Source: Polytrichum commune
Lineage: Eukaryota > Streptophyta > Polytrichopsida > Polytrichales > Polytrichaceae
Direction: 5' to 3'
NCBI GenBank assembly: GCA_950295325.1
Contig: OX485809.1
Span: 35,283,081 to 35,347,080 of the forward strand
DNA: 64,000 bases
Shown: piece after piece, positions 1 to 12,159 of the stretch
Layout of the letters: every line of letters begins with the position of its first letter
Position numbering within the stretch: the first letter of the stretch is position 1
Notes under the pieces: model-generated
Databases searched by the model: none
Seen by the model: the letters and a program-made list of their open reading frames with translations, nothing else
What the model was told of the DNA's origin: nothing
Program-made: the position numbers and the translations under genes

Positions 1-330
1 CATTGTAGGTTTTGAAATGTATGTGTATAGAACATGCCCAAAAATTGTAGTTGAATCTTTAATGGTTGAGCAATCCAAACTTCATCACAAAGGGCATAAG
101 GCATGTGACAACAAGCAATCTCACCCCTCTTCACTTCATCTCTCTTCTTTCTATCCAACACCTCCACTTATTCCGCCACAACTACTACAAATGTGAAGAA
201 CATATTCAGTTCAACCCTAGTGTCAAAATTCCAAATAATGAAATTTACGTGTACTAAACATGCCCAGAAACGATGGTTGAAACTTTCATGGTTGAGCACA
301 AAGTTCATCAAAAAGGCATATAAAGCCATC
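1..330 (+). repeat. Two diverged direct copies of a ~226-bp unit
   Basis: A block starting near 14 (GAAATGTATGTGTATAG, then ACATGCCCA and ATGGTTGAGCA) recurs near 240 (GAAATTTACGTGTAC, then ACATGCCCA and ATGGTTGAGCA). The offset is about 226 bp, and the first unit probably begins left of the window. The short ORFs here have no recognisable family and differ between copies, so I call no gene. Confidence 0.6.
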
Positions 331-999
331 TCTGACTTTAAGTCGTCAATGAATCACATTCATAGTTGTGAGATACAAGGTGTTAGGGCCTTCCATCAGG
401 CTCACCTAAAAGAGATGGTGAAGAAAAAACCCTCCTACAAAACTAGAATATGCTTTTCTAACTTTGACTATGTACAACTTTAAGTGGACTTCTCATGCAT
501 GGCGAGTGCATGGGACTTTGGCATAGGTGTAAGCCCAACTTGGGCCACAAACTATTGCATGGCCAATCGGGCCTTGAAGAACTTAAATGGTCCCTCACTT
601 TGGTCTTGGTGCCACCACCCCCCAATAAAACTATATTATTGTATGTGGAACTTGGATATATAGCATACACTGGCCATGAAAGTGGCATAGAAGTAGTGTT
701 TATACTTAGTAACGTGGGGTGTAGATTTGTAGGCTTACATAAAAGCATCTCTTTATCTTAATCTACAAATGTGACTTGTTCAAAGTTTCTAATGTAAGCC
801 ACGATATTTCATCCCAAACCATGCAAAGTAAATCACTCCAAAATGCTATAAACTTACCATTGTTTTTTTACAAACTACTTGGCCAAAAATAATAAGGAAT
901 CCGCATTTGTGGGGACCATAACATCAAATGACAACAACACAACAAGCACAATTTCAAATGTTTTATATTCCATGTTTGCTTGTCAACCACCATATTTGT
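331..999. other. Intergenic stretch, no gene seen
   Basis: Both strands have only short open frames (at most 96 codons) with no domain I recognise and no consistent splice sites. AT-rich; nothing repeated elsewhere in the window was noticed. Confidence 0.5.
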
Positions 1000-2640
1000 G
1001 TTGTTTTGTGATGACAAATGGCGTAAAATTATCGTACTATCGAGGGAATACAAAAACATAAGCAATATGAGCTTAAAAATATGTACAACAAGTTTAAGCA
1101 ATATAGATTGTATGAAATAATAACTTATAACTCCAAAAAAATACAAATTAGCTCAAAAACTCTTGAAATAGGACTTCAAAGATCTTTGGTGTTGCCTATC
1201 CAAGTTAGCAATTGTCATCTTATTTAAATTCCCTACTAGCTTTTGAAAACTAATAATCTCATAAACACCAAAATGTAAAGAGTTGTCTGATAAGAAATTA
1301 GACAGCAACGATGCATGACATTTAGCACCGCTAAACTTTACCGTAGGTGGAGCAACATCGTTCACGTATATTAAATTTAGATCAACATTAAGATCAAAGC
1401 CTTGTGCACAATTGATTCCCAAAGTAGCATCCACCAACTCATCAATATTCAATTCTAGCTCAATAATCTCTTCCCCTTCCTTCTGAATGTAAGTCTCAAT
1501 TGACATCTCATCATCACCCAATCACAACTTTGAAATCAGAGCATCAAGTTCATGTGATTCTTCTTGCATTCTATTGTCCTCCTTTTCATCAACTAGGGCA
1601 AAATCAACATTCCACGTTGCATGTAATATACGCGCCCTCCTCCAACAATTCCTAACTATCTATGCATCCAACTCGCTTCATACTTCATAACTCCACATGA
1701 TGGCATGTCCGATGCTAGGCACCACATTCCTTAAGTCCTTCAATGTAGCATCGTGATATTGTGATAAAACCCAATGCAAAAGTTTCTTCTTGTACTAAAT
1801 TTTGAAAGATGCTATTATACCTTGATTCAGAGGTTGAACTACGTTTGTAACATTGGGAGGAAGGAATACCAAACTTATGTTGCTCAATTCCAAGGTTGAC
1901 GAACCACGAGACTTACCAATGTTGGTTGAGCCAACAACATATGAAGATGCATTAACCAAAATCATATTCACCTTTTGATTTTGACCTTTGAATTGATTGT
2001 TGAGCTGCAAAATCCAAGCTTCAAATATATCTCCCTTCATCCAAGTTGTTTCGTTTGAGTGCTACAGAACATACTCATGAGGCTACCACCTTCCAAAACA
2101 TTGTGGTTGCTTAGACGCATAAATCACAAGCAACTTCAACTTATCAATCCCAGTTGAATTAACAACGAGAGCAAGTGTTACATGCTCATTTTGTAAATTC
2201 CGACCCTTCACCTTTCCTTGTACTAGTGTTTTTATTAGAATGTGCTCTAAAATACAATCTAGTCTCATCCATGTTGTAAACATCTTCAGGCTCATATTCT
2301 GACAAAAGAATAAGAAGGAGGTCACTCTAACCCTAGCCATGTCCATTCTACACTAGTAACCCTAATTATCATTAAGTTCCCCATAACTATCGAGGTTCCC
2401 AAGTAATTTCCAAGTGAAAATGGATATATTTTAAATATACATAACATGGATGAAAGAAAATTTAGTATGAATTACCTCTTTAATATGACAAATTGGAGAT
2501 TCTAAATGTCGTATTATCGAGTGTTGTAGTCGTATAAAAGAGGGAGTTTTGAACTAGAAAGTTTGGTCGCGCAAAAATGTGTCGTAATATCGAGGGTGTC
2601 GTACCAATGAGGTTAGAATGAATTGTGCATCATATTGGCA
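1000..2640 (-). pseudogene. Dead Tigger/pogo-like (DDE_1) transposon
   Basis: Reading the minus strand, three broken frames (2346-2083, 2040-1795, 1521-1153) resemble in order the catalytic core and C-terminus of plant Tigger/Jerky-type DDE transposases. The first has a THVTLALVVN-like stretch followed by KLKLLVIYASKQPQCF, matching the usual 'leads to TLAL..N.DG..KL.PLVIG.S..PRCF' region. The second has LVFLPPNVTNVVQPLNQGII, the conserved LPPN-T--QPLDQGII block. The third is an acidic tail. Frames are separated by stops and shifts, and the second catalytic Asp block (expected LL-DNA-SH) reads ILVNASSY, so the enzyme cannot be active. The motif CGTA-TATCGAGGG occurs at both flanks (near 1033 and 2584). 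A second, differently decayed copy lies at 55440-57310. Confidence 0.75.
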
Positions 2641-2900
2641 CTTGGAATTGTCCAAAATTCATGCATATATCCAAATATACTTAAATATTAGTTTATAGAT
2701 TATTTATTATAGCACGGTTTTGATAAGGACACACCTTTTTTTTGTCTTTGCTCAAAAGAAAACAAAAAACAAAAGAAAACAAAAAAGACAATCGTGTTGA
2801 AATAAGAATTCCATGTGAAGCTCATCATGACGTTACTTAACATGCAAAGCATGTTTTTTTATTTTTTAAAATTTTAAAATTTAAAATCCTAGTAGAACTC

Positions 2901-3345
2901 AAGGTAGCCGACCCATTCCCAACCACCACCCCATTTTTGCAGCTCAAGCCAACCTATTTTCGTACATCACGATATGAATCTCTCATAAGTGTTGATGTGT
3001 CACGGTCAAAATCCAACTTAGCCAAATGTTAGTGGCTAAGTTGACGACCATGTTCAAATTGCAAGCATATTTAGGTGCACAATTATTGATAACGGGCATC
3101 AAGCATTCTCGATTGTGCAACCGATCGGTGATCAAAAAGAGGGTAGCATATATCACAAGTATAAGACAAAGAGAATGTCCACATAAGAAATTCATAGATT
3201 TTTTGGTTATTGCATAAAACATTCTAAAATATAGAAAAATACTTCTTATTCCTATTTATCTACATGGAAACCATTTTCTATGGTCGTAATTAAATTTGTA
3301 GATATGCTAGATTACTTTAATGATTGGGAATGGGTCGGCTACCTT
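2901..3345. mobile_element. 445-bp element with 21-bp perfect terminal inverted repeats
   Basis: Positions 2901-2921 (core GGTAGCCGACCCATTCCCA) are the exact reverse complement of 3325-3345. The spacing and the lack of an internal gene fit a non-autonomous DNA transposon (MITE). No clear target-site duplication is visible. An 11-bp stem (CAACTTAGCCA, 3014-3024, against 3033-3043) lies inside. The flank 2641-2900 is A/T-rich filler. Confidence 0.65.
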
Positions 3346-3710
3346 ATTCCCCAACTTTCCATCCACTTCAACTTCATGCCAAATTTGAAGTGAACATAAA
3401 TTCATAATCTTAAACTTTTATTTAAAATATATTTGTTTGTAGACAACCTGGTTATTCCCATGTAAAGAGAATCGAGCCTCCCTACTAAGGGCATGTTTAC
3501 ACGAAAGCCATTAGGCCATGGCTCTTGAAAGTCCTTCCATCCTCATTGGTTGAGAGTGTGACAGGCCCCTGGTTTCGGTTTACATGAGCGTAGTTTCATA
3601 TCATAGCCCATAGCATCTTCAATGGATGAATAGTCTGCATGGAATCTCACATGACTAGTATGGGTAATGGTGGCTAGGTTTGTAGGGAATTTTTTCTGGA
3701 CGGCTCTTGA
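3346..3710. other. Intergenic, no gene seen
   Basis: Only short unrelated frames. The phrase GGCTCTTGAA(A/G)GTCC occurs twice (near 3510 and 3702), suggesting a small duplication beside the SINE-like fragment that follows. Confidence 0.4.
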
Positions 3711-3840
3711 AGGTCCCTAGGTTCTCATATGGCTGGTGGAAATAGCCGGTTCACCCAAATACCTCCACTATGATTGGGGTGGATCATAGGTGGTAGTAGT
3801 ATGCATTGAAAATCAAGTGCTAGGAAGGTATTCTCTGAAA
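3711..3840 (-). repeat. Fragment of the 5S-related SINE-like repeat
   Basis: The body (CCTAGGTTCTCA, GGTTCACCC-AATACC, CCACTATG-TTGGGGTGGA) and the first part of the 5S-like head (AATCAAGTGCTAGGAAGGT) match the fuller copies at 19677-19988 and 32692-33068. The head breaks off after about 30 bp. Minus orientation, as in the other copies. Confidence 0.7.
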
Positions 3841-4012
3841 AGTCCATCATCATTAAGACTACAAAATATCAATTCCTCATCAACAACATCATTAGAATAG
3901 GATGGACAATAGCCCCCCCCCCCCAATGGTAATCGTAGCCAACAAAAGAGCAACCATACACATACTACCAATGAAATCTTAAGAAACAAAATTAAGAGTC
4001 CCGATTACTAAA

Positions 4013-5410
4013 GTGTAGACCCCCCCTTGGATGCATATTCAGTCACCGAAACAAGGATTCGGAGAGCGGTTGATACTCTCGAGGGAGAGAGAGAACCATG
4101 CAACAGGTAGCGAGGAGACCAGGAGCCGCGCCGGTGAACGGACGGGGAGCCGGCCTCAAGTGGTTGAGACACGTGGCAGAAAGGAGTGAAGGGTCTGGAG
4201 GAGCTGAGGGCCCAGAGGAGCGCGGGTTCAAGTGAAGAAGGGGGCTGCGAGAATTAAGGCCGGAGGACCCTCTTTATGGACCCACCGGGTTAGGAAAGTA
4301 GCGGGGAGATTAGGGTTACGACCTTATGACCATGGGGCCCTATTGGGAACCTTTGCACTAGTAGGTTAGGGGCCCTATTTCGAGTAGGCCTATTAGTAAG
4401 AACCTTTACATTAATAGGCTAGAAGCTACTTAGTAGATTAGTAAGTAGAGATAGTAAGGGAGTAGGAGGATGAACCCGTAGAAGAGCGGATGAAAGGACA
4501 AAGGAGGATGACTATTTCTGGATGAACTTACCTAATTCCATTGCCGTCAATGAATGGGGAGTAAACTTTGGAATGAACGGAGGTTATGGATGAGATTAGA
4601 AGAGCTGCACTCTTGGCACATCTAGATGCCTAATACATGCCTGAATGTACCCCATTGACTGATCTAAATTTAGCACGTGTCATTACTATTAATAGATATG
4701 ACAGGGTCGGATTTAGACTGTAATTACATACAGTAGCTAAAATTAGTAAATACAAACATTTTACATTGGGAAAAGACCTAACCGCCTAATCCCCATTTTC
4801 CTAGATCTCAAAGCCTATATAAAGGGGGGCACTTAGGGGCCCTATAAGGCCTCATTCAACGCAAGCAACTCGAGGTGGCGGACTAGAAGACCGGTGGCCT
4901 ACGAACTTTAAAGGATTGAAATATTATCCTCGGAGGCTTGAAGAAGACTGGAGGCCCTTGAGTTTGGAGGCCCTTGATACTGGAGGCCCTTGAGATTGGA
5001 GGCCGCGAGTTTAGAAAACATTAAGGATCGAAAGATCCTCAGCATTCGAGATTCAAAGAATTGAAGAATCCTTGCACTCGAAGACTTGGAAGGATTCGGA
5101 AAGTCCTCAAAAACTCGGAGAATGGGCAAATAGGAGAATTTGAAGGTGTACGGCCGTAAAACAATACCCAAGCCTAGTTTCGTTTGGAGAAGTTTGAAAA
5201 CCGAATGCGGGTTAAAATAGCAAAAAGAAAAGGACCTCTTTGAGAAATTACGTTTCGAACTTGGAGGATACATTTTCGGAATCGGAGCAATTTCATCTAA
5301 AGTTAATTCGGAATCGGAGAATCGTGAGTTAAAGAGTACACGGTACTTTACTCGGTGGAGATATCGGTTTCACCATCAAGAGGAGGACCGAAAGGAGATG
5401 GCCGTCGATT
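4013..5410 (+). other. Purine-rich, GC-richer segment with TATA-like box; unclassified
   Basis: Composition shifts here: about 1.4 kb is G+A rich and GC-richer than its surroundings, with a good TATA-like box (TATATAAA, 4816-4823) followed by a leader-like stretch. It contains no credible ORF. A solo LTR or the 5' part of a retroelement would look like this, but I see no paired LTR and no target duplication. A runaway 16-17-bp minisatellite (GGAGGCCCTTGAG-TT) with about four units lies at 4950-5010. Confidence 0.3.
4950..5010 (+). repeat. 16-17-bp minisatellite, ~4 units
   Basis: Units GGAGGCCCTTGAGTTT, GGAGGCCCTTGATACT, GGAGGCCCTTGAGATT and GGAGGCCGCGAGTTT follow head to tail. Confidence 0.8.
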
Positions 5411-6460
5411 AGGCCACATCAACTACAATCCAAGATGTCATCTCTAAACACATCTTGTCATTCAAATGAACTTGAAATGATTACGTAGGAATTCCTAAAA
5501 GATCTCCAAAGAAACTCTAAAATGATGATTTAGGGATTACAAAGGAAAGAACTTGAGTAACCATAGGACAAGCATTTGGAATGAAAGATTTCATGCATAT
5601 GAATGTGGACTCTAGGAATTAAAGTATCGGAAGAAAATCTTATGAATATACTTTAGTGAAGAAGTATGTTTGGACTTTCAAGGAATTGTAACCTTATCAT
5701 AAGTATATATTCTTAAATGGATTAAGAATCTTTTACGATCATTCAAACCATGAAAGATATTGTATGTATGAATGATGTTCTCCCTAAAACACTTAACCTT
5801 GACATTAGGGTTTCGGGGAACATAAACTTAAAGACTTGGACACTTTATCCTTAGAGATTTATAAAGGGCTCTGGATTAGAAAAGGGATTATGTTACCAAG
5901 TCCATATAAGATGCAAAATCTAATAAAGGTTTAGGAACACCTAACCTTGACATTAGATTTCGGGAGACATAACCTTGAAGATTCAAAAAGAGCATTAAAA
6001 TTATGTATCACAAAATTAAGATTATATGAGTGCAAACACCTTCACCAGAAATGGAAAACCTAATGAAGGTCTAATTTTGGTGGGAGTAACTTCCATGTAA
6101 ACCGGTCAGCAGCGGGTTACACCGTCTAAGTTTGCTGAGGGTTTCAAGGTGACCTCGACATAAAGTGACTAATACACTAAAACAAATTAACACGATTGCC
6201 ACACAATTCGCCATTCTATACTTATCCATAAAAGATGACTATAAAACCGACGATATGTTGTAAACCTCCACGACCCATTGCACATTATCACACACGGCTT
6301 TGCTGGATATCTATTATAGTTATTGGTAACCACATAGTGTCTACTCCATGTAAAGAGTGAAGTAGTTATGCATCTAATGTCACCGCCCTTGGGCATGGAC
6401 ATATTTAATGTTTTACACACACGCACTTTATTCATTATGGTCCCCCCTCATAGACCGGAG
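5411..6460. other. Intergenic; contains a short direct duplication
   Basis: No gene found. A ~50-bp phrase around CTTAACCTTGACATTAG followed by TTTCGGG(G/A)GA-CATAA occurs at about 5790 and again at about 5938, about 148 bp apart, so part of this stretch was locally duplicated. Confidence 0.5.
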
Positions 6461-6495
6461 TTCTTCTTCTTCTTCTTCTTCTTCTTCTTCTTCTT
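6461..6495 (+). repeat. (TTC)n microsatellite
   Basis: Uninterrupted TTC triplets, lying directly against the 5S-like fragment that follows. Confidence 0.95.
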
Positions 6496-6594
6496 GCTTA
6501 GGAAGGTCACTCATCTTAAAACTATTATGACCTTAGGTGGTTTAAACTCAAAGTTTCCATGGATACGAGTTAATGCCTTGAGTTTGATTCACCC
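6496..6594 (-). repeat. Truncated 5S-rRNA-like head of the SINE-like repeat
   Basis: On the minus strand this is a decayed 5S rRNA-like sequence: on the plus strand CTTAGGAAGGTCACTCATC, then GGTTTAAACTCAAAGTTTCCATGG, then GATTCACCC, the same order as in 19863-19988. The tail body is missing and a TTC run stands in its place. Confidence 0.65.
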
Positions 6595-9537
6595 ATATGG
6601 GATCACTTAGGAGTCATGTGGATTTTTAAAATACAAATAAAAATCCAATTCAATATTTTAATAATAATAAAGTAAAATAAATGATTTAAAATCCATTTGA
6701 CCCAAAAAGAAAATATGTTAAAGAATTTATCCATTACCATGCGAGACTCAATGTTTAGTGGAGACAAAAAAATTCACTCCAAACCTACACTCTACTATAT
6801 CATGCACATAACTTGTGCAATCTAAAGTGAGGGGAGGGGGTAATTTTACAATAAATAATCATCAATAGTATATTTCTCATAAATAAATACGACACATACG
6901 AAATCCGTTTTCACAACACCACCACCCAAATAGATTGTCTATAGTAACAATTACATACCAAATATATTGGATCCTGCACAAAATCCACATACAATAAGTA
7001 AGAGCTCGCATTGGCATCACCAAAAACAAAACAACCGACATGCTAGCAAACAATGGAATACACAAAGACAAACCCGCTGCCACACCCTGCATACACATCG
7101 CCCCCATTACACCTTATTGGCTGACAAGTTGCATGAATGCTTGTCGCGCACCTCTCCATGAGGAGTGCCCGAAACACCATGGGCACAAAGGGAACCCTGG
7201 AGTGACACCCGGGACTTGTGACGCCATTGGCGAGAGGGTCCAAGTGGTCCTAGTGTGGGTGAGGGCCTTGGGCGTTGGGAATGCCTCCCACCCACGGAGA
7301 CTAGGAGGCACGAGGGTAAGGCCATGAGTTATGAGTAGCTTATGGCGTGTGGATTCTAGAATGCTCAAGAACACCTCAAGCGGAGGTGTGAGCTAGGAGA
7401 TATGGTAATTTGAGTGGGGTGTTGTCCCAGGACAGTGCCATGTTGCATAAGTGACCTGCCAAAATTCCTAGAGGCTTATATGGGTGAGGTGGTGTGGCCA
7501 AACCCACCCGAGGCCGAACGGCACGGCCTCCATGGGCATTGGCCCAATGCGAGGGCATAGTTACTTAGTATGGTTCGGGTTGTTGTAGTGTTGCTCCGGC
7601 AACACGATGATCAACATAAGATTGGACTCTCATGGATGGAAGTCTACATCTAAAAATTGGTTACCGGTTAAGGGGTGAGTCCCAAAAGCAAAGTAGGAGG
7701 GTTGGTTCCCCTCCCTTGAACTATAAGGTATGCGGTATGGGAAGCTAACCATTAGCATGGCGGAATGCAAAGGGTTAGCGCTCGTGACCCTTGCTAGAAT
7801 TAAAAATGACCAAGTTAGTTAAGGGGAGCTAGAGAGGGTTGCGACACTGCCACACACAATGGAGCCATCCGCAACCCATACATTCATAAACTAAGAACAC
7901 CAAAAACAAGACTCCTCTACATCCAAAAACAAAGTTTCATATGTTAAAAATGGCTATCAAATGACCAAATAAACCAGAAACCCTCCAATCACTAATGGAA
8001 GGCCACAGGCATGCCTAAAGTCCAAATCAAACAAACTCTAAAATTTTGGTACGCTCAATGCATGGGAAACCACAATAAGAATATCTTTTAGCCCCTCACC
8101 ACCCAACCCCAATTGCGCCCTATACCCCAACAATGACAAAGACACATAGCCACACCTCCTAACCACATGTGAGAACCAACACATAAATGGCCTAAAAATA
8201 TCATGTCACAACAAAGTGGTAACCTCATTGCCCAAACACTACAAGCCAACAAATTCTTCACACTAATCAACAAAAGGAACTTAGACAACAAACCACCTAA
8301 CTCAATAATCTTGGAATGGTTATTCATATGCACTTGCACTCCCAACACATGCCAATGTGAAGCAAAACTCCCTCCCCCATGATATTGGATAACTATTTTA
8401 CTATCATAGCCCACCTCCTGAAAACAAGGCATAACACCTTATATTGCATCATGGATAACCATTATCAACATAAGGCTAACGGGCTCCCATTTATGCCAGT
8501 ACCTAAATACGGGCATTGCCTTACTTTTACTATTTCTTTTCTTTTTCTACAATAGGCTTGGGAGATGTGCTCGTGGATTTGTGGTCTTTGTGTGGGCCGC
8601 TTCTTTAAGCTTCTCTACGTACTAAGGCATAGTTTACGCAAGCGCCTAGACAAAGCATGAACAATGACAAACCAACCAATCTTTCACCCCCCAAAAGCTT
8701 CCACATCATCACGTCGTTGTGTGTTTTGGCAAGTTCATCAAATGCGGCTTCAAACTTGTTAGCAACCCTAAGTAGCCCTAATTGAACAAGCACGAATGTT
8801 CCTCCATTGGAGAAGTTTGGACCCACCCCCTAGGCAAGGTACAAAACTTCTCCATCTTGTCTGTTGAGATGACTACATTGGTCAGTGACATGGTGGGTTG
8901 ACAAGGTGCACAAACCCTAGGTTTGAACAACGCATTGGATTAAGTTGTTATTTTAGCCAATGACCTTTGACAATTTTTGACATGCGCTCATCTAGACCGA
9001 GCCTAAGCCCAATAAACCGTAAACTAAGGAGTTAAATGAGGCGTATCACAATTTTTTCATTAATGAAGAATCCATTAGAATCAAAATGTTAAAAAACGTA
9101 AAAATAAAAATAAAATGCTTCCATGCCTCGTGTGGGACTCAATGTTTAGTGAAGATGAATATACTAAATTAAAAGTTTATCTGGTGTCACTTACTATTAG
9201 GAATTATGCAATGCTATCTCTATTTAACGTGCATTCTTTTTACCAACAAAAGTGAATTTGGTTGTTTGGAAATTATAGAACAGTCACATCTTACTTGGTA
9301 CAAAATTACATCAATTGTAAAAATATATAGCATTTTGTAGATCCAAGTAGTAAGTGACACTAAATACAGTATTTAGTGTAGTACCAAACATGCACTCCAC
9401 TCTATTACTTACACAAACTAAACTATTTAGAGTAAGTGCCGAAAAGTGTACAATAAATTAGGGAGAAATGCTCATTAATCCGTAGTGATAAAGTTGGTCT
9501 TTGTGTGGGTCATTTGTCTTGGATTCTCTAAATAATA
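6595..9537. other. Gene-poor stretch with dispersed repeat fragments
   Basis: Many short ORFs on both strands between 6877 and 8826, none with a recognisable family. A phrase beginning AGGAGT(C/T)A-ATG-GG and ending with GACTCAATGTTTAGTG appears at 6609-6760 and 9027-9160, and a weaker copy at 9899-10020. All three lie in the same orientation, so this is a dispersed repeat, possibly retroelement debris. The stretch 7040-7860 is GC-richer but I see no coding signal I trust. Confidence 0.4.
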
Positions 9538-9872
9538 CACTAATTAGTTTTATTACCTTGGGCCAAACTAATTTTCTAGAGCCCATGCTAATTCCCATAG
9601 TGATAATTAATGTGGGCCACATTTTCAACCCACACTAAATTTATAGCAGAAAAATAGCATGGGTCACTGTAATTATTTGTTTTTGTTCTAATTTTGATGT
9701 AAGGTGATTGTTTTATTTATATAAGGTGTTAGTCATAAGTCTTCATGAAGACTTAAGAAAAAACATGGGGTCTTGGACCCATGGTAATTTCACCTTGAGT
9801 AGAAAATTAGTGTGACACATGCTAATTATTTCCATGCTAATTTCCCACCCACACTAATAGGACTATTTTGTG
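9538..9872. mobile_element. CACTA-ended MITE, copy 1 (335 bp)
   Basis: Aligns over its whole length with 59690-60046, including a shared internal AAGTCTTCATGAAGACTT palindrome and GGGTCT-GGAC. Terminal sequences start CACTAA and end in the inverse (AATAGGACTATTTTGTG). The left end of this copy is more decayed than that of the second copy. No internal gene. Confidence 0.8.
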
Positions 9873-12159
9873 TACTTAAGCTTGGCTTGGGGCATCGAGG
9901 AGTCATATGAGGTGTATCATATTTCTTCCTAAATGGAAAATTCATTTGATTAAAAGAAGTAAAATATCCATACATATGTGAGTCTTGGTCTGTATTGAAG
10001 ACCAAAAACAATATTACTCCCAAACTTGCACTATACTCTAAAGTGAGTATAGAGAACTCTCACACAAGCGAGGGAGAAGTGTACATACAATAAGCTCTTT
10101 ATCGGCCGGAGATTTGTGACACTCAAGTATATTCAGATCTAAAGAATTCTCTATTTGCTTTCATCTTATCAATGATAATGTCAAGTTTATTATAGTTAGT
10201 TTAAACAACAAACAATAAGATGGTTTGTTGTCTCATGCAGGATAATAATACATCCTTGTTGGCAAATTTCAAACTTTCCTAAGCTAATACACTAGATTGT
10301 TGATTTTGCAAATTTGTCAACTTGCGGCCAAATGGGACCCACATGAGCCCTCATCCTTGCCTCTTCACATGCCGTATAAACTACTTATAGGTTTGTACTC
10401 TCACTTCCTCTTTGTAATCACCACACCCACCCATCCTCAACCACTTCATTGTTTTTTCCTTTCTTTTGAGACCTCCATGCTCTTATTCTTCTTTTAGCTA
10501 TCCTTCCTTCTAATGAGTATTTGGTTTCTTAGCCTTTCTTAGACCTTCATGCCCTTCTTGTCTTTTTGCTTCTTTTCTTTCTTGAGGATGTTTTCTCTCT
10601 AAATGTTTAGACCTTCATCATTTTTATGGTTTTGATTATTTATCTTGAGATAATTCTGTTTCTTTGAGGTCATCTTGTGCTCTTCCTCATTTGAGATATT
10701 ATTATTATTAGTACATTGTTATCCTCCTTATTTAACTTCTTTTTGCTCCTCCTATCCTATCATGTCTTTTGTTTCTCTTCCTCTTTGAAATGCTATTGCT
10801 TGTTTTAGTTTCTGAGATCGATTTGCTCGAATCACTTGATTCAAAGTCTTCTTCATTAAGATTGCCTTGACAATCCATTGCTATTATATCACCCTAGTTT
10901 TCTTATTTCATAAGATTACCTTGCTAATCCTCTTCCCCAATACTATCTTTCACATAATTTCCTCAAAATCACATTTACCTTTATTTCTTCTTTGTAATGA
11001 TATCCTTAATTTTATTATAGTTTGTATGATAAACATGAAAAATTATTAAGATACCCACAATGTGATCAATCATCTTTGCTACTTTTTATGAACTTTTCTC
11101 TAATGATCCATTAACTTGAATGTATTGAAAACCCTATCCATGAATGTATTCACATTGAGATTATCATTGCTCTAAGATACATCAAACTTATTGATGATAT
11201 ATTATCTTTCTATCTATATATAAAATGAATAATATATTCATACAATACGAACATAAAAAACATTATAATACATTTATATTTATAGTCTTTTATACTCACA
11301 TGTAGTGTGTGTGTACAATGTTATGAATGTGCTAATTTTTTTGCAAAATAACTGATTGAATAACCAACCAATCATTATTTTCAATTGATTTTTCACATGT
11401 TAGACACGTGAACAACTACATTATTGATATGAATAGCTATGTGAAATTTTGTGCCACATCGTGGTGTCGATTTGTGAAGGCTAGAAAATAGGCCAAGAAA
11501 AAGCCCAAAGCCACATCATGATCCCTTGTGACATGCTTGCTATTTATGCATGAGGAAGTATGCCACAATACCTAGCTAGGAGGGGACAAGGGGGTCTTAC
11601 TTGCCAATTCAGAGGTGCTCAACTGAACCAATGGGCACTTTAGACAAGATCATGTTTTGCAAAATTATATTGGAAGGTAAGGTCCAAGGGGGAGTCTAGT
11701 TCAAGGGTTCAATTTGCCTCAAATTACTTCAAATTGGTCTCTATGTTCTTTAGACCGTGGACCCCCCATCTACAACGCCCCTAAGCTCCATCCAAGCCTC
11801 TCGATGGAGGGAGAGGAAAAATATCCTATATGAGCGCACCTCTTATTCATCCGACATAAAAACCCTAAAATAATATGCAACCCAAAAGTTACTTTAGTTA
11901 GTTTATTCAATATTGGAATCAGTCCACTCGAGGTCAATTTAAAATGAATCAGCAGCAAACCTATAGGGAACCTAGTTTTGATTTTTTTTTTAATGTTGGA
12001 TGAATGAGAGATACACTCATATACATGGCTGCTTTTTACACCCATCACAAACCTGTCAAATGCCCGTCACACCTGTCAAATACCCGTCTTGCATACATTT
12101 GGGGTTGTGATTACAGACAAGTCCAGGTTTGTGTGTTACGGGTGCAAAAAACTACCCTG
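9873..12159. other. AT-rich intergenic DNA, no gene seen
   Basis: Pyrimidine-rich low-complexity text around 10430-10860 and AT-rich text to 11450. Short frames only. Confidence 0.45.

Noticed and set aside
4908..5273. 121-codon minus-strand frame
   Set aside because: Translates the purine-rich segment and a minisatellite; Ser/Phe-rich with no recognisable domain.
4013..5410. Solo LTR with TGTAG...CTACA ends
   Set aside because: The short inverted ends are seen, but no 5-bp target duplication and no second LTR were found, so kept only as an unclassified segment.
7040..7374. Several overlapping ORFs on both strands
   Set aside because: Frames on both strands are open together because of base composition; none looks like a known protein.
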